Below, piece after piece: positions 44,242 through 53,127 of a DNA stretch of 64,000 bases. The position numbers were made by a program, and so were the translations under genes. The stretch lies in NCBI RefSeq assembly GCF_000953675.1, contig NZ_LN679998.1:1325911-1389910 (forward strand), given 5' to 3'. The stretch is from Paraclostridium sordellii (lineage in GTDB: Bacteria > Bacillota > Clostridia > Peptostreptococcales > Peptostreptococcaceae). Position 1 is the first letter of the stretch. Each line of letters opens with the position of its first letter. The notes beneath the pieces were generated by a model. It worked only from the letters and a program-made list of their open reading frames with translations, ran no database searches and was not told where the DNA came from.

Positions 44242-45318
44242 ATGGAGACAAAGAAGTTTTTAAATAAAAACATAATACAATATAGTTTCTTAGTATTTAT
44301 ATTAGGAATAACAAGTTATTTAGTTTATAAAACTTTAGATATAAACATGCTTGGAAAAGTTGTAAAAATGGTAGATAAAAAATTTATATTTTTAGGTATG
44401 TGTGCAGTAATAGCTCATATGCTACTTGAAGGTTTAGTTTTAAAAATAGTGATAGATAGTATACACAAAGTTCAAACAAGATTTATAGGGTTTAAGTTAG
44501 CAACTATGGGATTTTATTATAATCTAATAACACCTTTTGCATCAGGTAGCCAACCAATGCAAATTTATGTTCTAAATAAATGTAAGATGCCTGCAAGTAA
44601 AGCCACAGCGGTTATCATGAACAAATCTATAATATATCAAGTCGTAGTTACTGTTTACTGTTCAATATTAGTATTATTAAATACAACAATATTAAAAGAA
44701 TTAAGAGGGATTATGCCATTAATTTTAATTGGGATAGCTATAAATGCGTTTACTTTAATTATGTCAATGTTAGTTATATATAATCCAGAAAAAGTAAAGG
44801 TTGCTACTAAATTTGTAATAAAGCGTTTAGCTAAATTTAAATTATTTAAGTTTTTAGAAACTAAAATAGATAAAATAGAAAATTTTGCAGATGAATACAG
44901 TACTTCTGTTAATTTATTTATAAAAAATAAAAAAGCATTATTTTTAACTACAATTATAACAGTAATTCAATTAAGTGTTTATTTTAGTATTTCATTTTGG
45001 ATATATAAAGCATTTAATTTAACTGGACACACATATGTTCATATGTTAACTTTACAAGCGTTTTTATATATGGCCATATCTCCAATACCAACTCCTGGAA
45101 ATGCTGGAGCAAGCGAGTTAGCATTCTTTGCTATATTTAAAAGCGTATTTCCTAAGCCACTTATGGGCTATGCAGTATTCTTATATGGAGGATTTGTATA
45201 TTATGCAGTATTAGTAGGTAGTGGAATATTTACTATGATAACTCATCACACTATGAAAAAGAAAGTTGAAAAGGTTAAAGAAAATATTAAAAACGAAAGT
45301 AAAGAATATGTAGTTTAA
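44242..45318 (+). CDS. Flippase-like (lysylphosphatidylglycerol synthase TM region) membrane protein
   Basis: Start 44242 is six bases after GGAGG; a TTG at 44236 is too close to the site. The ~358-residue protein has about eight membrane helices and the UPF0104/LPG-synthase-TM features: YNLITPFASGSQPMQIYVL, the DExYxxS segment in NFADEYSTS, and PIPTPGNAGASELAFFAIF. It lacks the C-terminal aminoacyl-transfer domain of MprF, so it would be a stand-alone lipid flippase-like protein. Single gene. Confidence 0.85.
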   Translation: METKKFLNKNIIQYSFLVFILGITSYLVYKTLDINMLGKVVKMVDKKFIFLGMCAVIAHMLLEGLVLKIVIDSIHKVQTRFIGFKLATMGFYYNLITPFASGSQPMQIYVLNKCKMPASKATAVIMNKSIIYQVVVTVYCSILVLLNTTILKELRGIMPLILIGIAINAFTLIMSMLVIYNPEKVKVATKFVIKRLAKFKLFKFLETKIDKIENFADEYSTSVNLFIKNKKALFLTTIITVIQLSVYFSISFWIYKAFNLTGHTYVHMLTLQAFLYMAISPIPTPGNAGASELAFFAIFKSVFPKPLMGYAVFLYGGFVYYAVLVGSGIFTMITHHTMKKKVEKVKENIKNESKEYVV

Positions 45319-45330
45319 TAAAATATAAAA

Positions 45331-45367
45331 AAAACAATTAACTTATATAAGTTAATTGTTTTTTTTA
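45331..45367. terminator. Bidirectional terminator
   Basis: AAACAATTAACTTATATAAG and its complement with T runs on either strand lie between convergent genes. Confidence 0.8.
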
Positions 45368-45399
45368 TATCCGTATAAAATTAGTCTATATGCTTTTTA

Positions 45400-45738
45400 T
45401 TAGTCTAATACATTATATATAATAGTATTTGCTACAGAAAGTAGTATAGAAGCTCCTATAGCACTTAAAAATCCATATAAATAAACACCAGGAACTAAAC
45501 TAAAGGCTAATTTTAAAACAATTGCATTTATAATTAAAGAAAATAAACCTAAAGTTAAAAATGTTATTGGTAAAGAGAAAAATTGAAGTATAGGTTTAAT
45601 AGTTAAATTTAAAACTCCAAATATAATTGTTAATACAATTAAAGACCCAAATGAACTAATTTGAACACTACTCATTAGTAATGATACTAAGTATAAGGAT
45701 ATAGCATTAACCACTATGAATAAAGATATTTTTTTCAT
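45400..45738 (-). CDS. Four-helix membrane protein, PF04020/holin-like family
   Basis: The 112-residue protein has four hydrophobic helices and the typical pattern GVLNLTIKPILQFFSLPITFLTLGLFSLIINA. The family is annotated as 'phage holin family' or mycobacterial four-TMS protein; there is no phage context here and function is unknown. CGAAAGGAG precedes ATG 45738. Confidence 0.8.
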   Translation of the reverse strand: MKKISLFIVVNAISLYLVSLLMSSVQISSFGSLIVLTIIFGVLNLTIKPILQFFSLPITFLTLGLFSLIINAIVLKLAFSLVPGVYLYGFLSAIGASILLSVANTIIYNVLD

Positions 45739-45760
45739 TATTAAAAACTCCTTTCGAATT

Positions 45761-45793
45761 TAATCATATCAAAAGATATTTTTGATATGATTA
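45761..45793 (-). promoter_or_regulatory. 14-bp inverted repeat upstream of the four-helix membrane protein gene
   Basis: TAATCATATCAAAA and TTTTGATATGATTA are perfect complements around a five-base loop, ending about 10 bases before the ribosome binding site. It could be an mRNA hairpin or an operator; no T run follows on the gene's strand. Confidence 0.55.
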
Positions 45794-45949
45794 CCATAAG
45801 TATATAAATTATTTCTTCATTAAATATATATTAATATATTCCCAAAAAAAGTAAAATTACACTTTAAAATTTTAAGGTTACAAATTTGATATAAATTAAA
45901 CTAGTATTTAGTGCATAAAATTTATAAATATTGAGTAAGTTTTTATAAA

Positions 45950-46282
45950 TTACCAGGGTTTAGTCCAAGGTAATCCATAATATTCTTCTTTCCAAATTAA
46001 ATCGGTTGAAACTCTAAAAATATCACTAGATAAAGCTGATTTATAGTATATATTAATAACACTTATTTTATCACATAAATCATTATTAATGATAATTTTA
46101 AAATCATCACAATCAAATACGGTATCTTTTTCTGTAGGCTCATCCAGAGCTAAACTAAAGATTGGACCGTATCAAGCGCTTAATTCTTTTATATAAACAC
46201 GGAAAATTTTATTGCTAAGCTTATACTCATTAAACATCTTATTTAACTCATCTTTAGCAGGATTACTAATATTTATAATCAT
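45950..46282 (-). CDS. HesB-like selenoprotein with in-frame UGA
   Basis: Reading UGA at 46174-46172 as selenocysteine yields a 110-residue protein from ATG 46282, behind AAGGAAGTG. Sec is residue 37 in KELSA-U-YGPIFSLALDEP, which fits the HesB-like selenoprotein pattern (U at the first IscA cysteine position, G-P, then L-x-LDE). Flanking sequence on both sides of the UGA is typical of the same domain, so a frameshift or decayed gene is unlikely. The IscA C-terminal cysteines are missing. A GUCCA/UGGAU stem just after the UGA may be part of a SECIS. It has no obvious operon partner. Confidence 0.85.
46142..46174 (-). promoter_or_regulatory. Possible SECIS hairpin of the second selenoprotein gene
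   Basis: Four bases after the UGA, GUCCA can pair with UGGAU around a 16-base loop (46167-46142). The 3' part CTCTGGATGAG is identical, 11 of 11 bases, to the corresponding part of the first selenoprotein gene and uses a rare CTG codon, suggesting RNA-level constraint. Confidence 0.45.
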
Positions 46283-46836
46283 AAAACCACTTCCTTTTTA
46301 TAGATTTTATAAATATAATATACCCTAAATTGAGCTTAATAAATTAAAATATTATTAAGGAATAATTAAGGTATCCTTGATATAGTTTATAGTGTAATAA
46401 ATAATGAAAGATATGAAGAGGAGAAATTATACAGTATAAGAGTATTTTTTATAAGGATATCTATAATACTATTAATGTTAGTTATATTACAATTTATAAT
46501 ATAGTTAGATTAACTATATTTATAACAATATCAATTTTATTTAATATTAGTATATATAGAAATAAACTAATAACATATATAAATTATGATATAAAGTATA
46601 GATATATAGATTTCTAATATTTAAAAATTTTATAAGTGGTTAATTATTATATATTTTGATAAAGTATTAGTATTTACAGATGAAATATAATGAGTTATGG
46701 ATATATAATTGAAATAAATTGTGAAAATTAAACAAAAAAAAGAGAGATATTCTAAAGATGGAAGATTACCTAGAATTAAATACAAATTTAAGTATAACTA
46801 GAAAAATTTAATAAAATAATCAAAAAATTAAATTCC
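46283..46836. other. AT-rich intergenic region without a clear gene
   Basis: About 550 bases. Short open frames without proper starts encode hydrophobic stretches around 46430-46620 (for example RVFFIRISIILLML) and a basic stretch at ~46725-46800. They may be remnants of a broken gene, but no family is recognisable. Confidence 0.35.
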
Positions 46837-46866
46837 TTGTAATATTATGCAAAAAAAAGGTATAAT
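46837..46866 (+). promoter_or_regulatory. Promoter of the coiled-coil protein gene
   Basis: TTGTAA, an 18-base spacer and TATAAT, about 90 bases before the start. Confidence 0.5.
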
Positions 46867-46955
46867 ATTAAATATGGTACTCATATAATGAAAATGTGGG
46901 TAAAGGTTATCAAGAATATTAAAATTAAAAACTTAATCATAAATAGAAGGGATAT

Positions 46956-47216
46956 ATGGCTATGTTTTTTTTAGATTTTTTCAAAGGAAGTAAGAAAAAA
47001 ATTAAAGATGAGATAAATGAGTTAAAATTAGAAAAAGAGTGTTTAGAAAAAGAATTTGATAAGCATCATAACAAGTATGAAGAACTATGGAGACAATATC
47101 ATAGTAATGAAATGAATTATACTTCAGCAATGAAGGTAGATAACAAATGTTATGAGTTAAAAGCAAGAATAAAAGAAATTGAGAAAAAAATAAAAGAATT
47201 AGAAAAAAAATTATAA
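46956..47216 (+). CDS. Small coiled-coil protein
   Basis: The 86-residue protein has a short hydrophobic N-terminus (MAMFFLDFF) followed by a highly charged helix with heptad-like Leu/Ile spacing (EINELKLEKECLEKEF and ARIKEIEKKIKELEKKL). It is predicted to form a coiled coil, perhaps anchored at the membrane. No family recognised. AGAAGGG precedes the ATG and a terminator follows. Confidence 0.65.
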   Translation: MAMFFLDFFKGSKKKIKDEINELKLEKECLEKEFDKHHNKYEELWRQYHSNEMNYTSAMKVDNKCYELKARIKEIEKKIKELEKKL

Positions 47217-47218
47217 GA

Positions 47219-47267
47219 AAAGGGCTTATATATTTTTAAATATTTAAAAGTATATAAGCCTTTTTTG
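47219..47267 (+). terminator. Rho-independent terminator
   Basis: AAAGGGCTTATATA and TATATAAGCCTTTTTT form a stem around an A/T loop. Confidence 0.8.
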
Positions 47268-47321
47268 TCTGTGTTCATATAATAGATTATAAATTATATA
47301 ACAAGGAAGTGTTAATATTAA

Positions 47322-48170
47322 ATGATAGATAAAAAATTTATACAAATAGATATGTTACCAAATTATAAATATACAATTGCTAATTCTAATTTGAGAAAAG
47401 AAAGCTCAATCAGTTCTGAAATTTTAACTGTTATACCTAAATTATCAAAGGTAGAACTTATAGAAGCTTATGATGAATGGAGCAAAATTAAATATAACTT
47501 TGATGTAGGATATATACACAATGAACTTCTATCTATAAGCAAGTATACATGGAGTAACTTAAACTTAAGGGAAAGACCATCAACTGAGTCAAATTCTATT
47601 TTAATAATTCCTAAAAAAAGTAAGGTAGAAGTTATTGAAAATCTTGGAGACTGGAGTAAGATAATTTACAGTGACTTATCTGGCTATGTTTTTAATTATT
47701 TTTTATCTGATGATGGAAATAAACCTGGTATGTTAGATTATACTTATTTTTATGACGATATAACAAGATTTGTTAATGAAAATAACATAAAGAGTACAAC
47801 AGATTATTTACTAGTGACAGATTTAAAAAATAAATATACTTATGTATTTAAGAAGAATAACAATATTTGGGAAAATATATATAAATGGAAAAGCACAGTA
47901 GGAAAGCCAAGCACTCCGACCATAACAGGTATTTTTTATATATCTGGCAGAAAACCTTCATTTGGAACTGATGAATATATGGTTAAGTATGCAACAAGAA
48001 TAAAAGATGGATACTATTATCATTCTATACTTTATGATTCAACAGGAAGTTATGTTATAGATGGCAGATTAGGAGAAGCATTAAGTCATGGATGTATAAG
48101 ATTAAGCTTAGATAATGCTAAGTGGATTTATGATAATATACTAGATACTACTACTGTAGTTATACATTGA
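47322..48170 (+). CDS. L,D-transpeptidase (YkuD) with two SH3b domains, no signal peptide
   Basis: Residues ~18-75 and ~85-135 are two bacterial SH3 domains (NLRKESSISSEIL and NLRERPSTESNSI). Residues ~160-282 form a YkuD domain with the catalytic motif SHGCIRL (Cys258) and upstream His in YYHSILYDS. Enzymes of this type make 3-3 cross-links in peptidoglycan. The N-terminus is polar, and a stop codon lies immediately upstream, so no in-frame signal peptide is possible. It may act in the mother-cell compartment or be exported by another route; this is inference. Confidence 0.9.
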   Translation: MIDKKFIQIDMLPNYKYTIANSNLRKESSISSEILTVIPKLSKVELIEAYDEWSKIKYNFDVGYIHNELLSISKYTWSNLNLRERPSTESNSILIIPKKSKVEVIENLGDWSKIIYSDLSGYVFNYFLSDDGNKPGMLDYTYFYDDITRFVNENNIKSTTDYLLVTDLKNKYTYVFKKNNNIWENIYKWKSTVGKPSTPTITGIFYISGRKPSFGTDEYMVKYATRIKDGYYYHSILYDSTGSYVIDGRLGEALSHGCIRLSLDNAKWIYDNILDTTTVVIH

Positions 48171-48221
48171 TGAAAATTATGGTATTATATAAGAAAGAGT
48201 TATGAAAGGAAATAAAAAATA

Positions 48222-50333
48222 ATGGGAAAAACACTAGTATTAGCTGAAAAGCCTTCTGTAGGAAGGGATTTAGCTAGAGTTTTAAATTGTAAACAAGAAA
48301 AAAATGGATATATAGAAGGAAGTAATTATATAGTAACTTGGGCACTTGGGCATTTAGTTACACTTGCTGAAACAGAAATCTATTCAAATAAATATAAAAA
48401 TTGGGATATAAATGATTTGCCAATACTTCCTAAATATTTAAAAACTATAGTAATTAAAAAAACATCGAAACAATTTAACACAGTAAAGGCACAGCTTAAT
48501 AGAAATGATGTAGAACAAATTGTTATAGCAACAGATGCTGGTAGAGAAGGAGAGCTTGTTGCTAGATGGATAATAGATAAAGCACAAGTTAAAAAGCCTA
48601 TAAAGCGTTTATGGATATCATCAAGTACAGATAAGGCTATAAAAGAAGGGTTTAATAAATTAAAGGATGGAAAAGAGTATGAAAATTTATATAGTTCAGC
48701 ACTTGCAAGAGCTGAAGCTGATTGGCTAGTAGGCATAAATGCCACGCGTGCACTTACTACAAAATACAATGCTCAACTTTCTTGTGGTAGAGTTCAAACA
48801 CCTGCTGTGAATATGATTTATAAAAGAGAACTAGAAATTCAAAACTTTAAACCAAAAGAGTTTTATGGTATAGAATTACAAGCTCCTATGTTTAAATTAG
48901 CTTGGGTAGATAGTAAAACTAATAGTCAAAATAGTTTTGATAAAGAAAAAATAGAAAAAATATTAGCTAGAGTAGAAAATAAAAATGCACATATAGTAGA
49001 CGTCAATAAATCTTATAAGAAAAAATATTCACCAGGATTGTATGACTTAACAGAACTTCAAAGAGATGCAAATAAAATATTTAATTTTTCAGCAAAAGAA
49101 ACTTTATCAATAATGCAAAAGTTATATGAACATCATAAGGTTCTTACTTATCCTAGAACAGATTCTAAGTATATAAGTACTGATATAGTAGATACATTAA
49201 AAGATAGGGTAAAAGCTTGTAATGTAAGTGATTATACTAGGGTTTGTACAAAAATATTAAAAGGAAATATAAAGGGAAATAAATCTTTTGTTGACAACTC
49301 AAAAGTTACTGATCATCATGCTATAATACCTACTGAAGAAAGAGTGTTTTTAGGAGATTTAAGTGATAAAGAAAGAAAAATATATGATTTAGTTGTTAAA
49401 AGGTTTTTAAGTGTTCTAAGTGAACCTTTTGAATATGAGCAAACATCTATTAAAGCAATTATAGAAGATGAAGTATTTATTGCCAAAGGCAAAAAAATTA
49501 TAAAGCTTGGCTGGAAAGAAAATTATACTAATTTTGATGAAGATGATGATAAAGAACAAAAACTTCCTAATTTAAATAAAGGTGATATATTAAAGATAAG
49601 TAGGGCTATTATGACAAGTGGAAAAACTCAGCCTCCAAAACCTTTAAATGAAGCAACATTACTTGCTCAAATGGAAAAGGATGGATTAGGAACTGTTGCA
49701 ACTCGTGCAGATATAATTGAGAAGATATTCAATTCTTTTTTAGTTGAAAAAAGAGGTAAGGATATATTTATAACTTCTAAAGGAAGACAGCTATTAGATT
49801 TAGTTCCTAGTGAGTTAAAATCACCAGAACTTACTGCTTCTTGGGAAAGAAAACTTAATGATATATCAAATGGAAAGCTGAAAAAAGATGTATTTGTAAA
49901 TGAGATGAAAAATTATACAAAAGATATTGTAAAAGATATTAAAGGCAGTGATGCTACATTTAAACATGATAACTTAACTAAAAATAAGTGTCCAGAGTGT
50001 GGTAAGTATATGCTAGAAGTGAATGGTAAAAGGGGAAAAATGTTAGTTTGCCAAGATAGAGATTGTAATACTAGAAAGACAATTTCACAAACCACTAATG
50101 CTAGATGTCCAGTTTGCCATAAGAGATTAGAACTTCGTGGCGAAGGAGAAGGAAAGACGTTTGTTTGTAGTTGTGGGCATCGTGAGAAGCTAAGTAGCTT
50201 TAATAAAAGAAAGAAAGAGGAAAGTAATAAGGCCTCTAAAAGAGATATAAATAAATATTTAAAAACCCAAAATAAAAAAGAAGAAACTTTTAATAATCCT
50301 TTTGCTGAAGCTTTAGCGAAATTGAAAAAGTAA
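48222..50333 (+). CDS. topB: DNA topoisomerase III
   Basis: The 703-residue type IA topoisomerase has a Toprim domain with AEKPSVG and ATDAGREGEL (acidic metal ligands), a NATRALT helix and the catalytic tyrosine in LTYPRTDSKY (~residue 310). The C-terminal ~110 residues carry two zinc-ribbon-like units (CPECGKY...CQDRDC and CPVCHKR...CSCGH) and a basic tail. It decatenates and relaxes single-stranded-region DNA. AAAGGAAA precedes the ATG. It starts 51 bases after the transpeptidase gene. Confidence 0.95.
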   Translation: MGKTLVLAEKPSVGRDLARVLNCKQEKNGYIEGSNYIVTWALGHLVTLAETEIYSNKYKNWDINDLPILPKYLKTIVIKKTSKQFNTVKAQLNRNDVEQIVIATDAGREGELVARWIIDKAQVKKPIKRLWISSSTDKAIKEGFNKLKDGKEYENLYSSALARAEADWLVGINATRALTTKYNAQLSCGRVQTPAVNMIYKRELEIQNFKPKEFYGIELQAPMFKLAWVDSKTNSQNSFDKEKIEKILARVENKNAHIVDVNKSYKKKYSPGLYDLTELQRDANKIFNFSAKETLSIMQKLYEHHKVLTYPRTDSKYISTDIVDTLKDRVKACNVSDYTRVCTKILKGNIKGNKSFVDNSKVTDHHAIIPTEERVFLGDLSDKERKIYDLVVKRFLSVLSEPFEYEQTSIKAIIEDEVFIAKGKKIIKLGWKENYTNFDEDDDKEQKLPNLNKGDILKISRAIMTSGKTQPPKPLNEATLLAQMEKDGLGTVATRADIIEKIFNSFLVEKRGKDIFITSKGRQLLDLVPSELKSPELTASWERKLNDISNGKLKKDVFVNEMKNYTKDIVKDIKGSDATFKHDNLTKNKCPECGKYMLEVNGKRGKMLVCQDRDCNTRKTISQTTNARCPVCHKRLELRGEGEGKTFVCSCGHREKLSSFNKRKKEESNKASKRDINKYLKTQNKKEETFNNPFAEALAKLKK

Positions 50334-50344
50334 GATATTGAAAA

Positions 50345-50402
50345 AGAGAGATGAGTATATATTTAAATTATATTATTAATTAACATATATACTTATCTCT
50401 TT
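50345..50402. terminator. Terminator after topB, possibly shared
   Basis: AGAGATGAGTATATAT pairs with ATATATACTTATCTCT around a 24-base A/T loop. Confidence 0.6.
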
Positions 50403-50421
50403 AATTTTATAAAACTATTTT

Positions 50422-50724
50422 TTAATTTTTAGTTATATAGTTTTTTCTAAGTAATGCATATAGTATAGCTATTACTCCTATACCTATTATCAGATTATTG
50501 ACTGATAAGTTTAAAATTCCACCTATTAAGAAAACTACACCCATTAATACAATAGTCAAGGCTTCAAAGTGGATGGTTTTTTTTCTGTCTATTTTACCAA
50601 GCCTTTTTGATAATCTTTCAAAGTACTCTTCTTTAAAGACATAATTACTAAATTTTACTTGAATAAATCCAAATATAAATGCTGCTATACCAAAGAACAC
50701 ATATAAAAAGTTTATATTATTCAT
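50422..50724 (-). CDS. Small membrane protein of unknown function
   Basis: ATG 50724 is used because AAAGGAG ends just before a GTG at 50733. The ~100-residue protein has three hydrophobic helices with a basic, charged loop (residues ~28-50, FKEEYFERLSKRLGKIDRKK) between the first and second. No family recognised. Confidence 0.6.
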   Translation of the reverse strand: MNNINFLYVFFGIAAFIFGFIQVKFSNYVFKEEYFERLSKRLGKIDRKKTIHFEALTIVLMGVVFLIGGILNLSVNNLIIGIGVIAILYALLRKNYITKN

Positions 50725-50855
50725 AGTTGTCACTCCTTTTTTATGTTTTATATTATAATATTTATATTAATGTATTGGCTAAAATTATAATTTAATATCA
50801 GATGGATTTAAAATATATAAAGTATTTATATTTTATCCTATTTATCTAATATTAA

Positions 50856-50893
50856 AAAATAAATGCCACAGATAATTATATCTGTGGTTTTTA
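50856..50893 (-). terminator. Terminator of the TetR regulator gene
   Basis: On the minus strand ACCACAGATAT and ATATCTGTGGC-like arms form a stem next to a T-rich tail, directly after the regulator's stop. Confidence 0.7.
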
Positions 50894-51442
50894 TTAATAC
50901 CAATGGGAAAGCAAGAAGTTTGCTATACTTTCATATGGTATTTTTTCATTTTTTAATAGTCCTTGGATAACTAATCCATCAACTATTGATACTAGTAAAA
51001 ATGATAGGGCTTCGGCATCTTGAGTACCAGTTTTTATAATTTCGCATTTTAAAGTATTGCGCCACTCTATATATTTAAGTTTAATTTGTTCTTTTAATTT
51101 ATCATTTCCTGTGATTGCTTCACAAAGTATATACATATGGATACGTCCACGATTTTCTATTGTAGAAATTTTATCTAATATAAGATTAATCATTTGATCT
51201 TTTGAATTTTCAGAATCAATACCCTGGACACAGTTTAAAACGGAGCTAGTTATAACTTCTAGATGCATGTTAGCTATATCTGAAATTAAATCGTCTTTTG
51301 AAGAATAGTGATAGTATAAAGTACCTTTGCTTATATCCACAGCCTTTGCAATATCTGCTAGACTGGTATTTTTTATTCCATTTTTAGTAATTAACTCAGT
51401 TGCAGCTAATAAGATATTTTCTTTCATATTATTTGGTTTCAT
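50894..51442 (-). CDS. TetR/AcrR family transcriptional regulator
   Basis: The N-terminal ~50 residues are a TetR helix-turn-helix (IAKAVDISKGTLYYHYSSKDDLISDIA). The C-terminal ligand domain is about 120 residues and helical. A consensus promoter lies upstream (51515-51487). The divergent DegV gene has an inverted repeat at its expected transcription start, so the regulator probably represses it. Ligand unknown; DegV proteins bind fatty acids, so a fatty acid or acyl-CoA is a reasonable guess. Confidence 0.85.
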   Translation of the reverse strand: MKPNNMKENILLAATELITKNGIKNTSLADIAKAVDISKGTLYYHYSSKDDLISDIANMHLEVITSSVLNCVQGIDSENSKDQMINLILDKISTIENRGRIHMYILCEAITGNDKLKEQIKLKYIEWRNTLKCEIIKTGTQDAEALSFLLVSIVDGLVIQGLLKNEKIPYESIANFLLSHWY

Positions 51443-51486
51443 AGAATCAACCTTTCATAAAAAAACTTGCTATTTTTGATAAAACA

Positions 51487-51515
51487 ATTATAAACGTATA
51501 AGAAAATGTTGTCAA
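51487..51515 (-). promoter_or_regulatory. Promoter of the TetR regulator
   Basis: On the minus strand TTGACA, a 17-base spacer and TATAAT: both consensus. Confidence 0.75.
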
Positions 51516-51559
51516 CAAAGGTAGTATTAAAATTGAATAATTTACAGAATTTTTAGTTA

Positions 51560-51588
51560 TTGACTTTTTACAAAAGTGAAGGTACAAT
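51560..51588 (+). promoter_or_regulatory. Promoter of the DegV gene
   Basis: TTGACT, a 17-base spacer and TACAAT, 105 bases before the start. Confidence 0.7.
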
Positions 51589-51598
51589 TAAAATAAAT

Positions 51599-51620
51599 AT
51601 CGGTCGACTGACTGACTGAT
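51599..51620. promoter_or_regulatory. Probable TetR operator
   Basis: ATCGGTC and GACTGAT are complementary at six of seven positions around an eight-base GACTGACT spacer. The site covers the expected +1 region just after the DegV promoter. GACTGAC-type repeats are far richer in G+C than the surroundings, fitting a protein-binding site. Confidence 0.55.
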
Positions 51621-51692
51621 AAATTTGATTTGATAATTAATCATGAGATAAAAATAAAATAGATATTATGTTTATACAAAGAGAGGGAGTAT

Positions 51693-52532
51693 ATGAGTAA
51701 AATAAAAATAATAACAGACAGTTCATGTGACTTAAATAAAGATATAATTGAAAAATATAATATAGGTGTAGTAGGCCTTAATGTATCTTTTGGATATGAA
51801 ACATATACTGATGGAGAAATGGATAATGATACATTTTATGAAAGAATGGAAATAGAAAAAGAGCTTCCAAAGACATCTTGTCCTTCTCCTGAAAAATTCG
51901 TAAATACTTATAACTGTGAAGAAGATGAAGTTTTAGTAATTACTATAACTTCTAAATTATCTGCTACATACTCAACAGCTACACTTGCAAAGAACATGTT
52001 TTTAGAAGAAAATAAAAATAAATGTATAGAAATTATAGACAGCGAGAGTGGCTCAGTGGGTCAAGGGCTTTTAGTAGTAAAAGCTGCTCAGCTAGTAGAA
52101 GAAGGAAAAACGTTAAAAGAAATAGTAGAAGAAATTGAAAAGTTAAAAAAAGATATTGTTTTTTATGGATCTCTTGAAACCTTAGAGAATGCTATAAAAG
52201 GTGGTAGAATAAATCCTATAGCAGGTAAAATAATAAATGCTCTTAACTTTAAAGTTATAATACAAGTCTCAGAAGGGGTAGTAAAACCTGTTGATAAAGC
52301 AAGAGGAGATAACAATTCTATAAAAAAAGTTATCGATAATGTTTTAAAAAGAGCTGATGAAAAAGAAAAGAGAGTTTTAGCAATAGGGCATTCTAATTGT
52401 TTAGAAAAGGCTTTAAAAGTTAAAGATATGCTTGAAAAGCAATATGATTTTAAAGATATAACTATTAGTGAAGTTGGTTCAGTTATGGGAACTTATACAT
52501 CAAAAGGAGCTATATTAATAAGTATTTTATAA
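51693..52532 (+). CDS. DegV family fatty-acid-binding protein
   Basis: The 279-residue protein opens IKIITDSSCDLNKDIIEKYNI and continues with the DegV signature, including TSCPSPEKFVN, the ligand-binding ITITSKLSATYSTA, and GGRINPIAGKI. DegV/FakB proteins bind a fatty acid and present it to the FakA kinase for phospholipid synthesis; no fakA is in the window. The divergent TetR gene and its operator-like repeat suggest local control. Confidence 0.9.
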   Translation: MSKIKIITDSSCDLNKDIIEKYNIGVVGLNVSFGYETYTDGEMDNDTFYERMEIEKELPKTSCPSPEKFVNTYNCEEDEVLVITITSKLSATYSTATLAKNMFLEENKNKCIEIIDSESGSVGQGLLVVKAAQLVEEGKTLKEIVEEIEKLKKDIVFYGSLETLENAIKGGRINPIAGKIINALNFKVIIQVSEGVVKPVDKARGDNNSIKKVIDNVLKRADEKEKRVLAIGHSNCLEKALKVKDMLEKQYDFKDITISEVGSVMGTYTSKGAILISIL

Positions 52533-52536
52533 AAGA

Positions 52537-52572
52537 AAATAGTATCTCTATTTCTAAGAGATACTATTTTTC
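52537..52572 (+). terminator. Rho-independent terminator
   Basis: AAAATAGTATCTCT and AGAGATACTATTTT form a stem around ATTTCTA, then T-rich sequence. Confidence 0.85.
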
Positions 52573-52664
52573 TTATTTTTTAATAAGTTTACATAATTAA
52601 ATTTAAGTAAAAATGTTTAGATTTTATAACCATATATTAAAAATGAACTCATTAATAAAATAAC

Positions 52665-52988
52665 TTAAAAGAAATAATCCCAATAAATATATATACTTAT
52701 AATTAAAGCTAAAATTGTGTAAATCATAGATATGAAAAAAGGTATACTTTTAAAAAATCTAAGATTATAATTCCTGGTTGTTTCCTTGTCTATTGCAATA
52801 GCAGTCCAATAGTCTAAAAAACGATTATATATACTATCTTCTGTTGAGAAAAAGCAAATAATGGTAGTAAATAAAACTCCGACTATTAAAGACATATCAA
52901 TAAAAGATACTTTTAAGATACTACTTAGAAAGTAATTTGAAAATATTAGTAAAGATAAAGTTAGGATGGCAGAAAAAGCTTTTTTCAA
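52665..52988 (-). CDS. Small membrane protein of unknown function
   Basis: The 107-residue protein uses a TTG start behind AAGGAGG. It has an N-terminal hydrophobic segment, a second at ~30-50, and a third near the C-terminus, separated by a charged loop (~55-75). No family recognised. It stands alone on the minus strand. Confidence 0.6.
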   Translation of the reverse strand: MKKAFSAILTLSLLIFSNYFLSSILKVSFIDMSLIVGVLFTTIICFFSTEDSIYNRFLDYWTAIAIDKETTRNYNLRFFKSIPFFISMIYTILALIISIYIYWDYFF

Positions 52989-53127
52989 GAAAAAACCTCC
53001 TTAATTTAGTGTGACTTAAGATATTAGAATAGATTTAACCTATATAAAAAAGGGTAATTTACTATTAATATATAAGTATTTTATATAACTAATGATTATG
53101 ATAACTAAATTATACACGGAGGTATAT

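Noticed and set aside
45400-45738. Prophage evidence from a 'holin family' protein
   Set aside because: No other phage gene is near; this family is widespread in bacterial chromosomes.
51605-51619. GACT repeats as a microsatellite
   Set aside because: Only about three copies, and they fit better as part of an inverted-repeat operator.
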